In this document: positions 1 through 6,962 of the stretch, piece by piece
Position numbering within the stretch: the stretch's first letter is position 1
Layout: each line of letters begins with the position of its first letter
Assembly (NCBI GenBank): GCA_963784135.1
Contig: CAWAQG010000004.1
Location: 1-64,000 of the forward strand
From: JADFXI01 sp963784135
Lineage (GTDB): Bacteria > Nitrospirota > Thermodesulfovibrionia > Thermodesulfovibrionales > Dissulfurispiraceae
Length of the DNA: 64,000 nt
Reading direction: 5' to 3'
Notes under the pieces: generated by a model
Seen by the model: only the letters and a program-made list of their open reading frames with translations
Database searches by the model: none
What the model was told of the DNA's origin: nothing
Made by a program: the position numbers and the translations under genes

Positions 1-8
1 TGCAAGCG

Positions 9-177
9 CTTAGTACTCCATTTCATAAATACGGTTACATTCGAACGCCGCTGCATCCACGCCGGCTTCGTTGCACTCCTTCGCCGTACGCAACGGTACG
101 CCTCAGTCCTGCGCCTCGCCGTCGCGGCGCATCGACGCTCTCGGTGTGACACCGTATTTATGAAAAGGAGTACTTAG
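9..177. repeat. MITE-like element with ~32-bp terminal inverted repeats
   Basis: Bases 9-39 (starting CTTAGTACTCC) and 145-177 (ending GGAGTACTTAG) are imperfect inverted repeats that both include CATAAATACGG or its complement. They enclose about 105 bp of GC-rich DNA without a convincing gene. Terminal inverted repeats, small size and no transposase fit a non-autonomous miniature element. Its right end overlaps the last codons of the minus-strand small Cys-rich gene and supplies that gene's stop codon (174-176). Confidence 0.65.
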
Positions 178-365
178 TCATTTCTTAGAACGGCTTCATT
201 ATTGTCGACCATCTGGTAGAAAGGGCACATTTCGTCTTTCCTGCTCCGGCAGTATTCCAGATGCTGAAAATAGCTTGGTAAGTAAACATCGGCAGCCGCG
301 AAGCAGGACCGCCGTCTCGCTAAAAAAGGACACTTTGCAAATGATTTATTCGCCCCCATATTCAT
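174..365 (-). CDS. small four-cysteine protein, paralogue 1
   Basis: A 63-residue protein of unknown function. Starting at the ATG at 365 (preceded by GGCGGGTG), it has Cys12, Cys21, Cys39 and Cys47. The arrangement C-P-F...C-x-A-A...P...(17 residues between Cys 2 and 3)...C-P-F matches the three + strand small proteins at 677, 5076 and 5543. The frame is open further upstream to 428, but the conserved part and the ribosome site favour 365. Four spaced cysteines in a short soluble protein suggest metal or Fe-S binding, which is inference. Its 3' end runs into the MITE, so the last residues may not be native. An inverted copy of the local operator lies 80-105 bp upstream. Confidence 0.6.
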   Translation of the reverse strand: MNMGANKSFAKCPFLARRRSCFAAADVYLPSYFQHLEYCRSRKDEMCPFYQMVDNNEAVLRND

Positions 366-444
366 CACCCGCCTTTCTGGGCCTGTCTTTCTGAGATAAA
401 CCGTACCATGGCTGCATAACAGGCACAAGACTCCCGGATACTGA

Positions 445-469
445 TTTTCTTATAGGAGTTAGTCTGACA
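445..469 (-). promoter_or_regulatory. operator copy 1, facing the minus-strand Cys-rich gene
   Basis: Read on the minus strand, this holds TCAGACTAACTCCTAT. That fits the consensus TYAGACNNTNTCCTACAG shared by the sites near 568, 2457, 4059, 4574, 5431, 5775, 5801 and 6776. It lies in the divergent region between the genes at 365 (minus) and 677 (plus). Confidence 0.45.
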
Positions 470-545
470 ATAGAGGAGCGTGCAAAGGTGAGAAGGCGCT
501 GCTGCGGGCTTGCCCGCGCCGGAGAGGACGGCGCGCTTCCGGCTA

Positions 546-614
546 TCAGACAGGCGGCGGCATGTTTTCAGACTATTTCTTACAGAAATATCATCTTCAG
601 ACTGATTTTATAAT
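546..614 (+). promoter_or_regulatory. operator/promoter repeat A, upstream of Cys-rich gene 2
   Basis: This is one of five ~68-bp repeats. It begins with CAGAC, contains the operator TCAGACTATTTCTTACAG (568-585) with a small inverted repeat TATTTC/GAAATA, and ends in CAGACTGATTTTATAAT. The final TATAAT (609-614) is a good -10 box without a recognisable -35, as expected for an activator-dependent promoter. The ATG of the following gene is about 60 bp downstream. Confidence 0.55.
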
Positions 615-676
615 GCCACATGAATGAGATAAAGTTGTGATAAATAAAGCGTAAGTTTCTATTATGGGGGTGTGAA

Positions 677-871
677 ATGACCTGTCACTATTTTAGAGAA
701 GATTACGCGATTTATTGCAGTGCAAAAGTATTTGTACATGTTCCAGGTGTAAGTGAAATGGAATGCTTCTGCTTTAAAGATTTCAGCGTCTGTCCGGTTT
801 TCAATGAATTGCAGCACACTTATGCTCCGATTGCCGGAGAAATTCTTCAGGAAACAGCTTTGGTCAGATAA
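677..871 (+). CDS. small four-cysteine protein, paralogue 2
   Basis: A 64-residue protein of unknown function. Cys3, Cys14, Cys32 and Cys39 have the same spacing as in the proteins at 5076 and 5543, with shared YCSA, VPG.SE.E and CFKDF segments. GGGGGTGTGAA precedes the ATG and resembles the GGAGGTGTAAG before the other two + strand copies. It has no signal peptide or membrane segment, so it is probably cytoplasmic. It lies downstream of operator repeat A and just upstream of sigma factor copy 1. Metal or Fe-S binding is an inference from the cysteines only. Confidence 0.7.
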   Translation: MTCHYFREDYAIYCSAKVFVHVPGVSEMECFCFKDFSVCPVFNELQHTYAPIAGEILQETALVR

Positions 872-888
872 AGCCGGCTGCTCGTCAT

Positions 889-910
889 GCCCGGGACAGA
901 ATCCCCGGGC
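889..910 (+). other. GC-rich hairpin between Cys-rich gene and sigma gene
   Basis: GCCCGGG (889-895) and CCCGGGC (904-910) form a 7-bp stem. An alternative outer pairing GGACAG (894-899) with CTGTCC (915-920) overlaps it. No T-tract follows, so this is a weak terminator candidate or a leader structure ahead of the sigma gene at 996. Confidence 0.35.
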
Positions 911-995
911 TGAACTGTCCAATGGCAGGATGCGTATAAGATATCGCGTCACAATTAACTAACGTAGCGTATCCCGGTGATTAAAGAAGGTAACA

Positions 996-2407
996 ATGGA
1001 AAAACAGTTCAATTTTATTGAAGAAGGGTTGGCCGTCCTTGACGATGACTATGACGCTGCCGGGACCGGTGAAATAGTAACGGCCGATAGCGCGCCTCCG
1101 GCAGATCCTGATGTTATAAAAGAATCCATCGAGCAGGAGTATGACCCCTTAAAGGCATACCTGAAGAGTATCAGGCTGATCCCTCTTTTGACCAGAGAAG
1201 AAGAAGTTGCAATCGCAATGCAGATAGAAACATGCAAATTCGAAATATTCAGCGTAATTTTCACCATCCCTTTTGTTCTTAACAAGCTGGCAGAGGTTGG
1301 CCGGCTCGTGAAAGGGGGGAAGCGAGGCTTTCAGAATATGTCCAGGACATTGAAGATATGTCAGAGGAAGAAATTGGGGCGAAAAAAAAACTGTTTTCGA
1401 GGACCACAGGATCGGTCCATGGCATCATCGGAAACAGGAAAAAACAAAGAAATGCAGCTGCCGCAAAGTTATTACTGGACAACAAACGCCGCATTATCAG
1501 GAAAATTCAGGAGCTCAACTTAAAAGACAATGTATTAAAAGACTTTTCGGCTGAATTAAAAGAGATATGGGAGAGTGTTAAGCGCTGCGGTCCTGCCGGC
1601 AGCGGGCAATACAGGAGCGAGATTAGAAAACTGCAATCCAGCCTTGGACTGCCCGTCCCTGAAATAAGAAGGGCGGTTGAAGAACTGGAAGCGGCGGAAA
1701 CCGGGTTGGCACATGCGAAGGGGCGGCTTGTCGAATCCAACCTCAGGCTGGTCATCAGTATTGCAAGACGGTATATGGGGAAAGGATTAAGCCTTGGAGA
1801 CCTTATCCAGGAAGGCAACATCGGTCTTATGAGGGCGGTAGACAAATTCGAGTACCGGAGAGGGTATAAATTCAGCACGTATGCTACGTGGTGGATACGG
1901 CAGGCTATCAGCCGTGCGATAGCAGACCAATCGAGAGTCATCAGGATACCCGTGCACATGATCGAGAATATGAACAAGATAAATAAAATCATCAGGGAGT
2001 CTGTGCAGGAACTGGGGTCCGAACCCACGCCTGAGGAGCTGGCAAGACGTTCAAAGATACCCCTTGATAAGGTGAAGAACATTCTAAAAATATCGAAGAA
2101 GCCGATTTCCATCGAGACGCCGATAGGAGATGAAGAGGATACCATGCTCAAAGACTTTATTGAGGACAAGTCAAATATCTCGCCATTGGAGATTGCCATG
2201 CGGGAAGACATGAAAACACTCATTGACAGCGCACTATGCAAACTGTCGCCAAAAGAAGAGCTTGTAATAAGAAAGCGGTTCGGGATAGGCGAGGAGTCCC
2301 CCCAAACCCTGGAAGAGGTCGGCGAGGTGTTTGATGTGACACGCGAGCGTATCAGGCAAGTACAGGTCAAAGCGATAAAGAAATTAAAAACATCTCTGAA
2401 CTTATAG
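996..2407 (+). pseudogene. RpoD/RpoS-type sigma-70 factor, copy 1, frameshifted
   Basis: A sigma-70 group 1/2 factor read in two frames. The first frame (996-~1311) encodes an acidic N-terminus and region 1.2 (DPLKAYLKSIR, LTREEEVAIA). The second (from ~1320 to 2407) encodes region 2 (RLVESNLRLV, GDLIQEGN, TYATWWIRQAI), region 3, and region 4 with the DVTRERIRQ helix. Compared with copy 2 at 2647, one base is missing in the run AAAGGGGGGAAG (1311-1322; copy 2 has AAAAGGGGAGAAG). This shifts the frame by -1. AAGAAGGT precedes the ATG. The rest of the gene is intact, so this may be a recent mutation, a sequencing error or, less likely, slippage on the G run. A separate translation start near 1358 would give a 349-residue protein with all of regions 2-4. 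Confidence 0.8.
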
Positions 2408-2432
2408 ACGTGCAATAGAGGAAGAACGTTCA

Positions 2433-2500
2433 TGTCAGACAAAAACTGAGCTGTTTTTAGGCAGTATCCTACATAAATATCGGCCCCGGACTGATTCCAT
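2433..2500 (+). promoter_or_regulatory. operator/promoter repeat E, upstream of sigma copy 2
   Basis: A ~68-bp repeat that starts TGTCAGACAAAAACTGA, has the operator core TTAGGCAGTATCCTACAT, and ends CGGACTGATTCCAT. It is closely related to repeats at 4036 and 4549. It lies between the two sigma genes. Confidence 0.5.
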
Positions 2501-2541
2501 CAGCCGCCTTTAAGCTTTAGAATCTAAAAAACGCATATACG

Positions 2542-2569
2542 GAAGGCAGGAGTGATTGTCCTGACTTCT
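2542..2569 (+). terminator. imperfect leader hairpin upstream of sigma copy 2
   Basis: GAAGGCAGGA pairs imperfectly with TCCTGACTTC and is followed by TGTTTTAG. The same hairpin, in perfect form, lies at 4147-4173 before the next gene. Both sit between an operator repeat and a start codon, so they could act as leader attenuators and not simple terminators. Confidence 0.35.
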
Positions 2570-2646
2570 GTTTTAGATAAAACTGTCCGGCTCCGGTGAA
2601 CTCCAATAAAATATTATTTCCGGATGATAACAGGAGGAGGATTACA

Positions 2647-4125
2647 ATGAAAACAGTCCAGGTCAAATTATATAAAGCGGACGATGACGCTGCCGGGACC
2701 GGCGAAATAGTAACGGCCGATAGCGCGCCTCCGGCAGGTCCTGATGTTATAAAAGGACCCATCGAACAGGAGCATGATCCCATAAAGGCGTACCTGAAGA
2801 GCATAAGGCTGCTCCCTCTTTTGACCAGAGAAGAAGAAGTTGCAATCGCAATGCAGATAGAAACATGCAAATTCGAAATATTCAACATAATTTTCACCAT
2901 CCCTTTTGTTCTTAACAAGCTGGCAGAGGTGGGCCGGCTCGTGAAAAGGGGAGAAGCGAGGCTTTCAGAATATGTCCAGGACATTGAAGATATTTCAGAG
3001 GAGGAAATTGAGGCTAAAAAAGAACTGTTTTCGAGGATCACAGAATCGATCCATGGCATTATCGGAAACAGGAAAAAACAAAAAAACAGGCTTGCCATAA
3101 GTATATTCGAATACACCAAACACCGAATTCCTAAAAAAATCAGCGAGCTCAATTTAAAATACAAGGTAGTAGAAGTCTTTTCCAGGGAATTAAAAGAAAG
3201 GTGGGAACATGTTGAGCACTGTACAACCTCCGGCAGCGGGCAATACAGGAGTGAGATTGAAAAACTGCAGTCCAGCCTTGGACTGCCGGGCCCTGAAATA
3301 AAAGGGGCGCTCAAAGAACTGGAAGCGGCGGAAACCGGGTTGGCACATGCGAAGGGGCGGCTTGTCGAATCCAACCTCAGGCTGGTCATCAGTATTGCAA
3401 GGCGGTATATGGGAAAAGGATTAAGCCTTGGAGACCTTATCCAGGAGGGCAACATCGGTCTTATGAGGGCAGTAGACAAATTCGAGTACCGGAGAGGGTA
3501 TAAATTCAGCACGTATGCTACGTGGTGGATACGGCAGGCTATCAGCCGTGCGATAGCAGACCAATCGAGAGTCATCAGAATACCCGTGCACATGATCGAG
3601 AATATGAACAAGATAAATAGAATCATCAGGGAGTCTGTACAGGAACTGGGGTCCGAACCCGCACCGCAGGAGATAGCAAGACGTTCAAAGATGCCCCTTG
3701 ATAAGGTGAAGAACATTCTAAAAATATCGAAGGAGCCGATTTCCATCGAGACGCCGATAGGAGATGAAGAGGATACCATGCTCAAAGACTTTATTGCGGA
3801 CAAGTCAAATATCTCGCCATTGGAGATTGCCATGCGGGAAGACATGAAAACACTCATTGACAGCGCACTATGCAAACTGTCGCCAAAAGAAGAGCTTATA
3901 ATAAGAAAGCGGTTCGGGATAGGCGAGGAGTCCCCCCAAACCCTGGAAGAGGTCAGCGAGGCATTTGATGTGACACGCGAGCGTATCAGGCAAATACAGG
4001 TTAAAGCTATGAAGAAACTGAAAACCTCTTTGATATGTCAGACAAAAACTGACATGTTTTTAGGCTGTCTCCTACAGAAATATCGGCTCCGGACTGACTC
4101 CATGGGCCCTCCTTATGTTTTATAA
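2647..4125 (+). CDS. RpoD/RpoS-type sigma-70 factor, copy 2
   Basis: A 492-residue primary-like or group 2 sigma factor that would direct RNA polymerase to promoters. Regions 1.2, 2 (GDLIQEGNIGLMRAVDKFEY, TYATWWIRQ), 3 and 4 (LEEVSEAFDVTRERIRQ) are all present in one frame. The ATG at 2647 has AGGAGG 6 bp upstream. The 5' end, including the Shine-Dalgarno region and the first ~11 codons (MKTVQVKLYKA), is nearly identical to the start of the unrelated membrane-protein gene at 4199, so this gene is a chimera. The 3' end has lost the stop used in copy 1 by a ~30-bp deletion and reads on into operator repeat C, which gives a ~30-residue non-homologous tail. DNA identity to copy 1 is very high over the 3' two-thirds. 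Confidence 0.9.
   Translation: MKTVQVKLYKADDDAAGTGEIVTADSAPPAGPDVIKGPIEQEHDPIKAYLKSIRLLPLLTREEEVAIAMQIETCKFEIFNIIFTIPFVLNKLAEVGRLVKRGEARLSEYVQDIEDISEEEIEAKKELFSRITESIHGIIGNRKKQKNRLAISIFEYTKHRIPKKISELNLKYKVVEVFSRELKERWEHVEHCTTSGSGQYRSEIEKLQSSLGLPGPEIKGALKELEAAETGLAHAKGRLVESNLRLVISIARRYMGKGLSLGDLIQEGNIGLMRAVDKFEYRRGYKFSTYATWWIRQAISRAIADQSRVIRIPVHMIENMNKINRIIRESVQELGSEPAPQEIARRSKMPLDKVKNILKISKEPISIETPIGDEEDTMLKDFIADKSNISPLEIAMREDMKTLIDSALCKLSPKEELIIRKRFGIGEESPQTLEEVSEAFDVTRERIRQIQVKAMKKLKTSLICQTKTDMFLGCLLQKYRLRTDSMGPPYVL
4036..4103 (+). promoter_or_regulatory. operator/promoter repeat C, overlapping the sigma copy 2 stop region
   Basis: A ~68-bp repeat with TGTCAGACAAAAACTGACA (hairpin GTCAG/CTGAC), the operator core TTAGGCTGTCTCCTACAG, and a CGGACTGACTCCAT end. 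It lies upstream of the small membrane-protein gene at 4199 and inside the read-through tail of sigma copy 2. Confidence 0.5.
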
Positions 4126-4146
4126 TTAAAAAATAATGCGCATGCG

Positions 4147-4173
4147 GAAGGCAGGACTTTTTGTCCTGCCTTC
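4147..4173 (+). terminator. perfect 11-bp hairpin with T-rich tail
   Basis: GAAGGCAGGAC (4147-4157), loop TTTTT, GTCCTGCCTTC (4163-4173), then TGTTT. It is probably the terminator of sigma copy 2. Because repeat C is upstream and the next ATG is 26 bp downstream, it could also attenuate the gene at 4199. Confidence 0.6.
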
Positions 4174-4198
4174 TGTTTCAGATAAGAGGAGGATTACA

Positions 4199-4534
4199 AT
4201 GAAAACGGTCCAGGTCAAATTATATAGAGCGATAATAGGCATTTCATTGGCTATAGGACTGCCTGCATTCATAGCGGGATGGGTGGTGGCTGTAAATTTC
4301 AGCGGTGTTTTTGAAACAGGGTATAAAATGGCTTTTTTTGACATTAAATCTGCCATAAAAGAGTCGGTCAAAGACGGGCAACCTTTTTTTTATATGAATG
4401 GCATCAAGTTTTTTCCCGATAACTTAACAGAAAACAGGGATTCCGGAAAGAGCAAACCGGTCAGCAAAAATCAATCTGAAAAGAAAGAAATTAAGGGAAA
4501 GGCATTCAGTATAAGCTACAACATCAGGAATTGA
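4199..4534 (+). CDS. small membrane-anchored hypothetical protein
   Basis: A 111-residue protein of unknown function. Residues ~10-35 form one hydrophobic segment (AIIGISLAIGLPAFIAGWVV), preceded by a short basic N-terminus, so it is an inner-membrane anchor or uncleaved signal. The remainder is polar and Lys-rich. The ATG at 4199 follows AGGAGG with a 6-bp gap. Its leader and first codons are shared with sigma copy 2, which appears to have acquired them by recombination. It lies downstream of operator repeat C and is probably part of the same regulon. Confidence 0.65.
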   Translation: MKTVQVKLYRAIIGISLAIGLPAFIAGWVVAVNFSGVFETGYKMAFFDIKSAIKESVKDGQPFFYMNGIKFFPDNLTENRDSGKSKPVSKNQSEKKEIKGKAFSISYNIRN

Positions 4535-4548
4535 AGTGAAAGTCTTTT

Positions 4549-4616
4549 TGTCAGACAAAGGCTGACGAGTTTTTAGACTATTTCCTACAGAAATATCAGC
4601 CCCGGACTGACTCCAT
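4549..4616 (+). promoter_or_regulatory. operator/promoter repeat D
   Basis: A ~68-bp repeat that starts TGTCAGACAAAGGCTGAC (hairpin GTCAG/CTGAC), with the operator core TTAGACTATTTCCTACAG and TATTTC/GAAATA pairing, and ends CGGACTGACTCCATAAG. It is ~110 bp upstream of the gene at 4726. Confidence 0.55.
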
Positions 4617-4725
4617 AAGCCGTTCTGATGCTTTAAACTACTTAGAGGCGAAAGGCGATAGACAGGTTGATAATGTTTCTTTCGGACCAGTCAAAAATGC
4701 AATTTATCTAATAAGGAGGAGCGCC

Positions 4726-5049
4726 ATGCTGAATAATTTAGAAACTGACAGAAAGATTAAAACCGGCGTCGGGAAGAAAGCTCCAGGCGCACAGATTAAA
4801 GGACTTGCAGAAGCAATATTGTTACAGTCAATGGAAGATTTATGGGTTGATGAAGAAAGATCAGCCTGCATGGACTTTTTTAGCGGAGAAGGGTTTCGTA
4901 TCTGTTCAGAAATAGCCGGCATGAGTTCTGATGACAAGGTAAAAATACTGAATATGGTTATAGATGTTGCTTGCCAAAATCCGGGAAAAGACAAAAAGAC
5001 AGGAGGGATAAGGACTGACCGGGGTGAGGTCTATGAACTTGTGAGATGA
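4726..5049 (+). CDS. hypothetical protein, 107 residues
   Basis: I do not recognise this family. The protein is soluble and mostly helical, with a central segment AILLQSMEDLWVDEERSACMDFF and a polar C-terminus rich in Lys and Gly. AAGGAGGAG precedes the ATG at 4726. It lies downstream of operator repeat D. The Cys-rich gene at 5076 follows 26 bp after its stop, so the two are probably co-transcribed and share the regulon's signal. Confidence 0.65.
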   Translation: MLNNLETDRKIKTGVGKKAPGAQIKGLAEAILLQSMEDLWVDEERSACMDFFSGEGFRICSEIAGMSSDDKVKILNMVIDVACQNPGKDKKTGGIRTDRGEVYELVR

Positions 5050-5075
5050 AATAATAAACAGTTTGGAGGTGTAAG

Positions 5076-5243
5076 ATGGCCTGTCCTTTTTTCAAAGAGG
5101 CGTATGTAGGTTATTGCAGCGCATGTGATTTTCCTTATACTCCCAGCATCATCGAACTCGAACGGCAATGTTTTAAAGACAGCTTCAAGTCTTGTGTCAA
5201 TTTTAATAATTTTCATGCGATAGCCCAAATTGCAACTGCCTGA
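5076..5243 (+). CDS. small four-cysteine protein, paralogue 3
   Basis: A 55-residue protein starting MACPFFKEAY. Cys3, Cys14, Cys32 and Cys40 match the spacing of the paralogues at 677 and 5543, and it adds Cys17. Shared features are YCSA, a Pro 9 residues after the second Cys, E.E, and CFKD. GGAGGTGTAAG precedes the ATG, as in the copy at 5543. It is probably the second gene of an operon with 4726. Function is unknown; a metal- or Fe-S-binding role is inference. Confidence 0.7.
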   Translation: MACPFFKEAYVGYCSACDFPYTPSIIELERQCFKDSFKSCVNFNNFHAIAQIATA

Positions 5244-5252
5244 ACTCATAAG

Positions 5253-5353
5253 TTGCAATAAATAAGGCCCTCCATGATTGCAACCCATTGACCGGCAGCC
5301 TATTTATAGTGATAGTTTGGGACATGAATTCACCTTCAATGGATTCATGTCCC
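5253..5353. repeat. intergenic inverted repeats
   Basis: Two hairpin-forming pairs lie in the non-coding stretch 5244-5408: TTGCAAT (5253-5259) with ATTGCAA (5277-5283), and GGGACATGAAT (5319-5329) with ATTCATGTCCC (5343-5353). The second is an 11-bp stem with a 13-nt loop. No T-tract follows either. I see no gene in this stretch. Confidence 0.45.
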
Positions 5354-5408
5354 GGCTGTGTTGCATTCCGCCTTGACCAGCGGCGGCATGTCTGCACTCG
5401 ATCAGGGG

Positions 5409-5475
5409 ATCAGACAAACGCCGTCATGTTTTCAGAAAATTTACTACAAAAAAATAAGTTTCAGACTGATTTTAT
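5409..5475 (+). promoter_or_regulatory. operator/promoter repeat B, upstream of Cys-rich gene 4
   Basis: A ~67-bp repeat closest to repeat A: CAGACAAACGCCGTCATGTT, operator core TCAGAAAATTTACTACAA, then TTTCAGACTGATTTTATTAG. It has the most divergent core of the set. The start codon at 5543 is 68 bp downstream. Confidence 0.5.
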
Positions 5476-5542
5476 TAGCTCTCCTGAATGCTATAAAGTT
5501 AATACAAATGATTTGTAATTCGCAGCTCCACGGAGGTGTAAG

Positions 5543-5740
5543 ATGTCTTGCCAACATTTCAATGAGGATTATTTGGGTTTTTGCAGTGCAACAACCTTCC
5601 TGCATGTTCCAGGCATAAGTGAGATGGAACAACTCTGTTTTAAAGACTTTCATGCCTGTCCGATTTATACTGAATTTCAGCTCAGCCAGATGCCTGTCGC
5701 CCAAAATATCGTCCAAAAGGACCACTCTTGTTCAGTGTAA
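5543..5740 (+). CDS. small four-cysteine protein, paralogue 4
   Basis: A 65-residue protein of unknown function with Cys3, Cys14, Cys32 and Cys39, identical in spacing to the protein at 677 and very similar in sequence (YLGFCSA, HVPGISEMEQ, CFKDF, CP). GGAGGTGTAAG precedes the ATG. An extra Cys lies near the C-terminus (SCSV). It is preceded by operator repeat B and followed by the response regulator gene, so it is a likely member of that regulator's regulon. Confidence 0.7.
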   Translation: MSCQHFNEDYLGFCSATTFLHVPGISEMEQLCFKDFHACPIYTEFQLSQMPVAQNIVQKDHSCSV

Positions 5741-5774
5741 TTTTAGAGAGGCCATGATTTGGCAAAAGGGTTTG

Positions 5775-5792
5775 CTGTAGGAATAGTTCTGA
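5775..5792 (-). promoter_or_regulatory. operator upstream of response regulator, inverted
   Basis: Read on the minus strand: TCAGAACTATTCCTACAG, very close to repeat D's core. It lies 67-84 bp upstream of the response regulator start and suggests autoregulation. Confidence 0.45.
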
Positions 5793-5800
5793 TGATAAAT

Positions 5801-5818
5801 TCGGTCTTTTTCCTATAG
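5801..5818 (+). promoter_or_regulatory. second operator upstream of response regulator
   Basis: TCGGTCTTTTTCCTATAG matches the window's operator consensus at most positions and lies 41-58 bp upstream of the ATG at 5859. It forms a divergent pair with the site at 5775. Confidence 0.35.
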
Positions 5819-5858
5819 GTGGAATGCTGATAAACAATTAAGCTATAATTAGGATTAT

Positions 5859-6490
5859 ATGATAAATGTATTAATAGTAGATGATCATGCAGTTGTACGT
5901 GCCGGGCTGAGACAGATTATTTCCGGCGTCTCTGACATGGCTGTTGCGGACGAAGCCGATGGCGCTAACGAAGCGCTGGCCAAAATAAGGAGAAAAGATA
6001 TTCGATGGTAGTCCTGGATATCTCCATGCCGGGTAAAAGCGGTCTCGATGTTTTAAAGGAAATAAAAAATGAACACCCCAAACTTCCCGTCCTGATGATG
6101 AGCATGTACCCTGAAGACCAGTATGCCGTGCGGGCCCTGCGCTCGGGAGCGTCAGGGTACATGACAAAGGACAGCGCGCCTGAAGAACTGGTGACGGCCC
6201 TACGCGCTGTGGCTGCGGGCAGGAAATACATAAGCCCTGATCTTGCAGAAAGACTCGCCTTCAATCTCGACGCCGACATGAAAAAAGAGCCGCATGAAAT
6301 CCTCTCGGACAGAGAGTACCAGGTATTGTGCACGATAGCTTCCGGCAGGACCATAAGCGAGATTGCGGACCAGCTTTCTCTCAGCGTCAAGACGATCAGC
6401 ACATACAGGGGCCGCATTATTGAAAAAATGCAGCTCAGGAACAATGCTGAAATGATAAATTACGCCATAAGAAACCACCTCGTGGATTAA
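5859..6490 (+). pseudogene. UvrY/GacA-like NarL-family response regulator, frameshifted
   Basis: A two-component response regulator with an N-terminal receiver domain and a C-terminal LuxR-type HTH. The first frame (5859-~6000) starts MINVLIVDDH with the acidic pair and ends in a stop at 6009. The second frame (from 6005) continues VVLDISMPG, which holds the phosphoacceptor Asp, then the receiver Lys region, and the HTH (SDREYQVLC, TISEIADQLSLS, VKTISTYRGRI). Joining them needs one extra base near GATATTCGATG (~5999), so one base was lost. The HTH and C-terminal AIRNHLVD resemble UvrY/GacA and are related to RcsB. No sensor kinase is nearby. The fragment from 6005 alone could give a 161-residue truncated regulator that keeps the phosphoacceptor and HTH but not the first receiver strand. 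Confidence 0.85.
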
Positions 6491-6552
6491 AGCATTCTGC
6501 GTTCAGCATACTGCGCAAAAAAATAGTGTCAGAGCGTCAGAGCGTCAAAACC

Positions 6553-6626
6553 GTCATTCCCGCAGGTTGTAAGCGGGAATCCATTCTTTTCAAAGGCCCA
6601 TGGATACCCGCCTCCGCGGGTATGAC
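6553..6626. repeat. REP/MITE-like palindromic repeat, copy 1
   Basis: GTCATTCCCGC...GCGGGAATCCA followed by GGATACCCGC...GCGGGTATGAC. These are two nested hairpins with GTCAT/ATGAC outer ends. Similar copies lie at 58598-58666 and 63924-63971. Confidence 0.7.
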
Positions 6627-6775
6627 GAAATGTGCGTAACTCGTGCTACTCTGCTATTTTGCTACTCTGATACTCTAACACTCTGATACTTTGACCCTAT
6701 CTTTTAACGCTTCACGCAGTACGCGCTTCATAGGAAAATCATGTATGCGGAAATCAGCGCGTTCCTACAGCAACG

Positions 6776-6795
6776 TCAGACAGTCTCCTATTTTC
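6776..6795 (+). promoter_or_regulatory. operator-like site upstream of the EPS operon
   Basis: TCAGACAGTCTCCTATTTTC matches the operator consensus in its left half and TCCTA core. A further half-site GTTCCTACAG lies at 6761-6770. It is ~235 bp upstream of the first EPS gene and links that operon to the response regulator's set. Confidence 0.4.
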
Positions 6796-6950
6796 AAAGT
6801 AACTTTCCGGAGGTAAAGTTGGTCATAATCGATTCGGGAAAAAAATGATGCGGAAAAATATTTTCAGCCGATGGTTTTTCTCCGGAATTTGCAGTACCCG
6901 CTAAAAATTGCTGTCTGCTGAGTTAAGTGAGAATCACATGTAAGTGAAAG

Positions 6951-6962
6951 GGCGGAGCAGTG
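6951..6962 (+). promoter_or_regulatory. ops-like element in the EPS leader
   Basis: GGCGGAGCAGTG resembles the RfaH recognition element ops (GGCGGTAGCGTG) with small differences. It lies in the leader 68-79 bp upstream of the first EPS start codon. The match could be chance. Confidence 0.25.

Noticed and set aside
1311..1322. Programmed -1 frameshift in sigma copy 1
   Set aside because: The slippery tract is imperfect for the P-site codon, no stimulatory structure is evident, and copy 2 shows that the unshifted form is ancestral; kept only as a minor alternative.
2517..3875. 452-residue minus-strand open frame opposite sigma copy 2 (and a similar one at 1507-2442)
   Set aside because: It mirrors the sigma genes in another frame, has a low-complexity Ser/Ile-rich sequence, no ribosome site, and exists only because the + strand coding is so conserved between the copies.
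6640..6710. Microsatellite-like CTCTGATACT stretch in the EPS leader as a phase-variable tract
   Set aside because: Units are degenerate and unequal in length, and no reading frame crosses it, so slipped-strand variation is unlikely.
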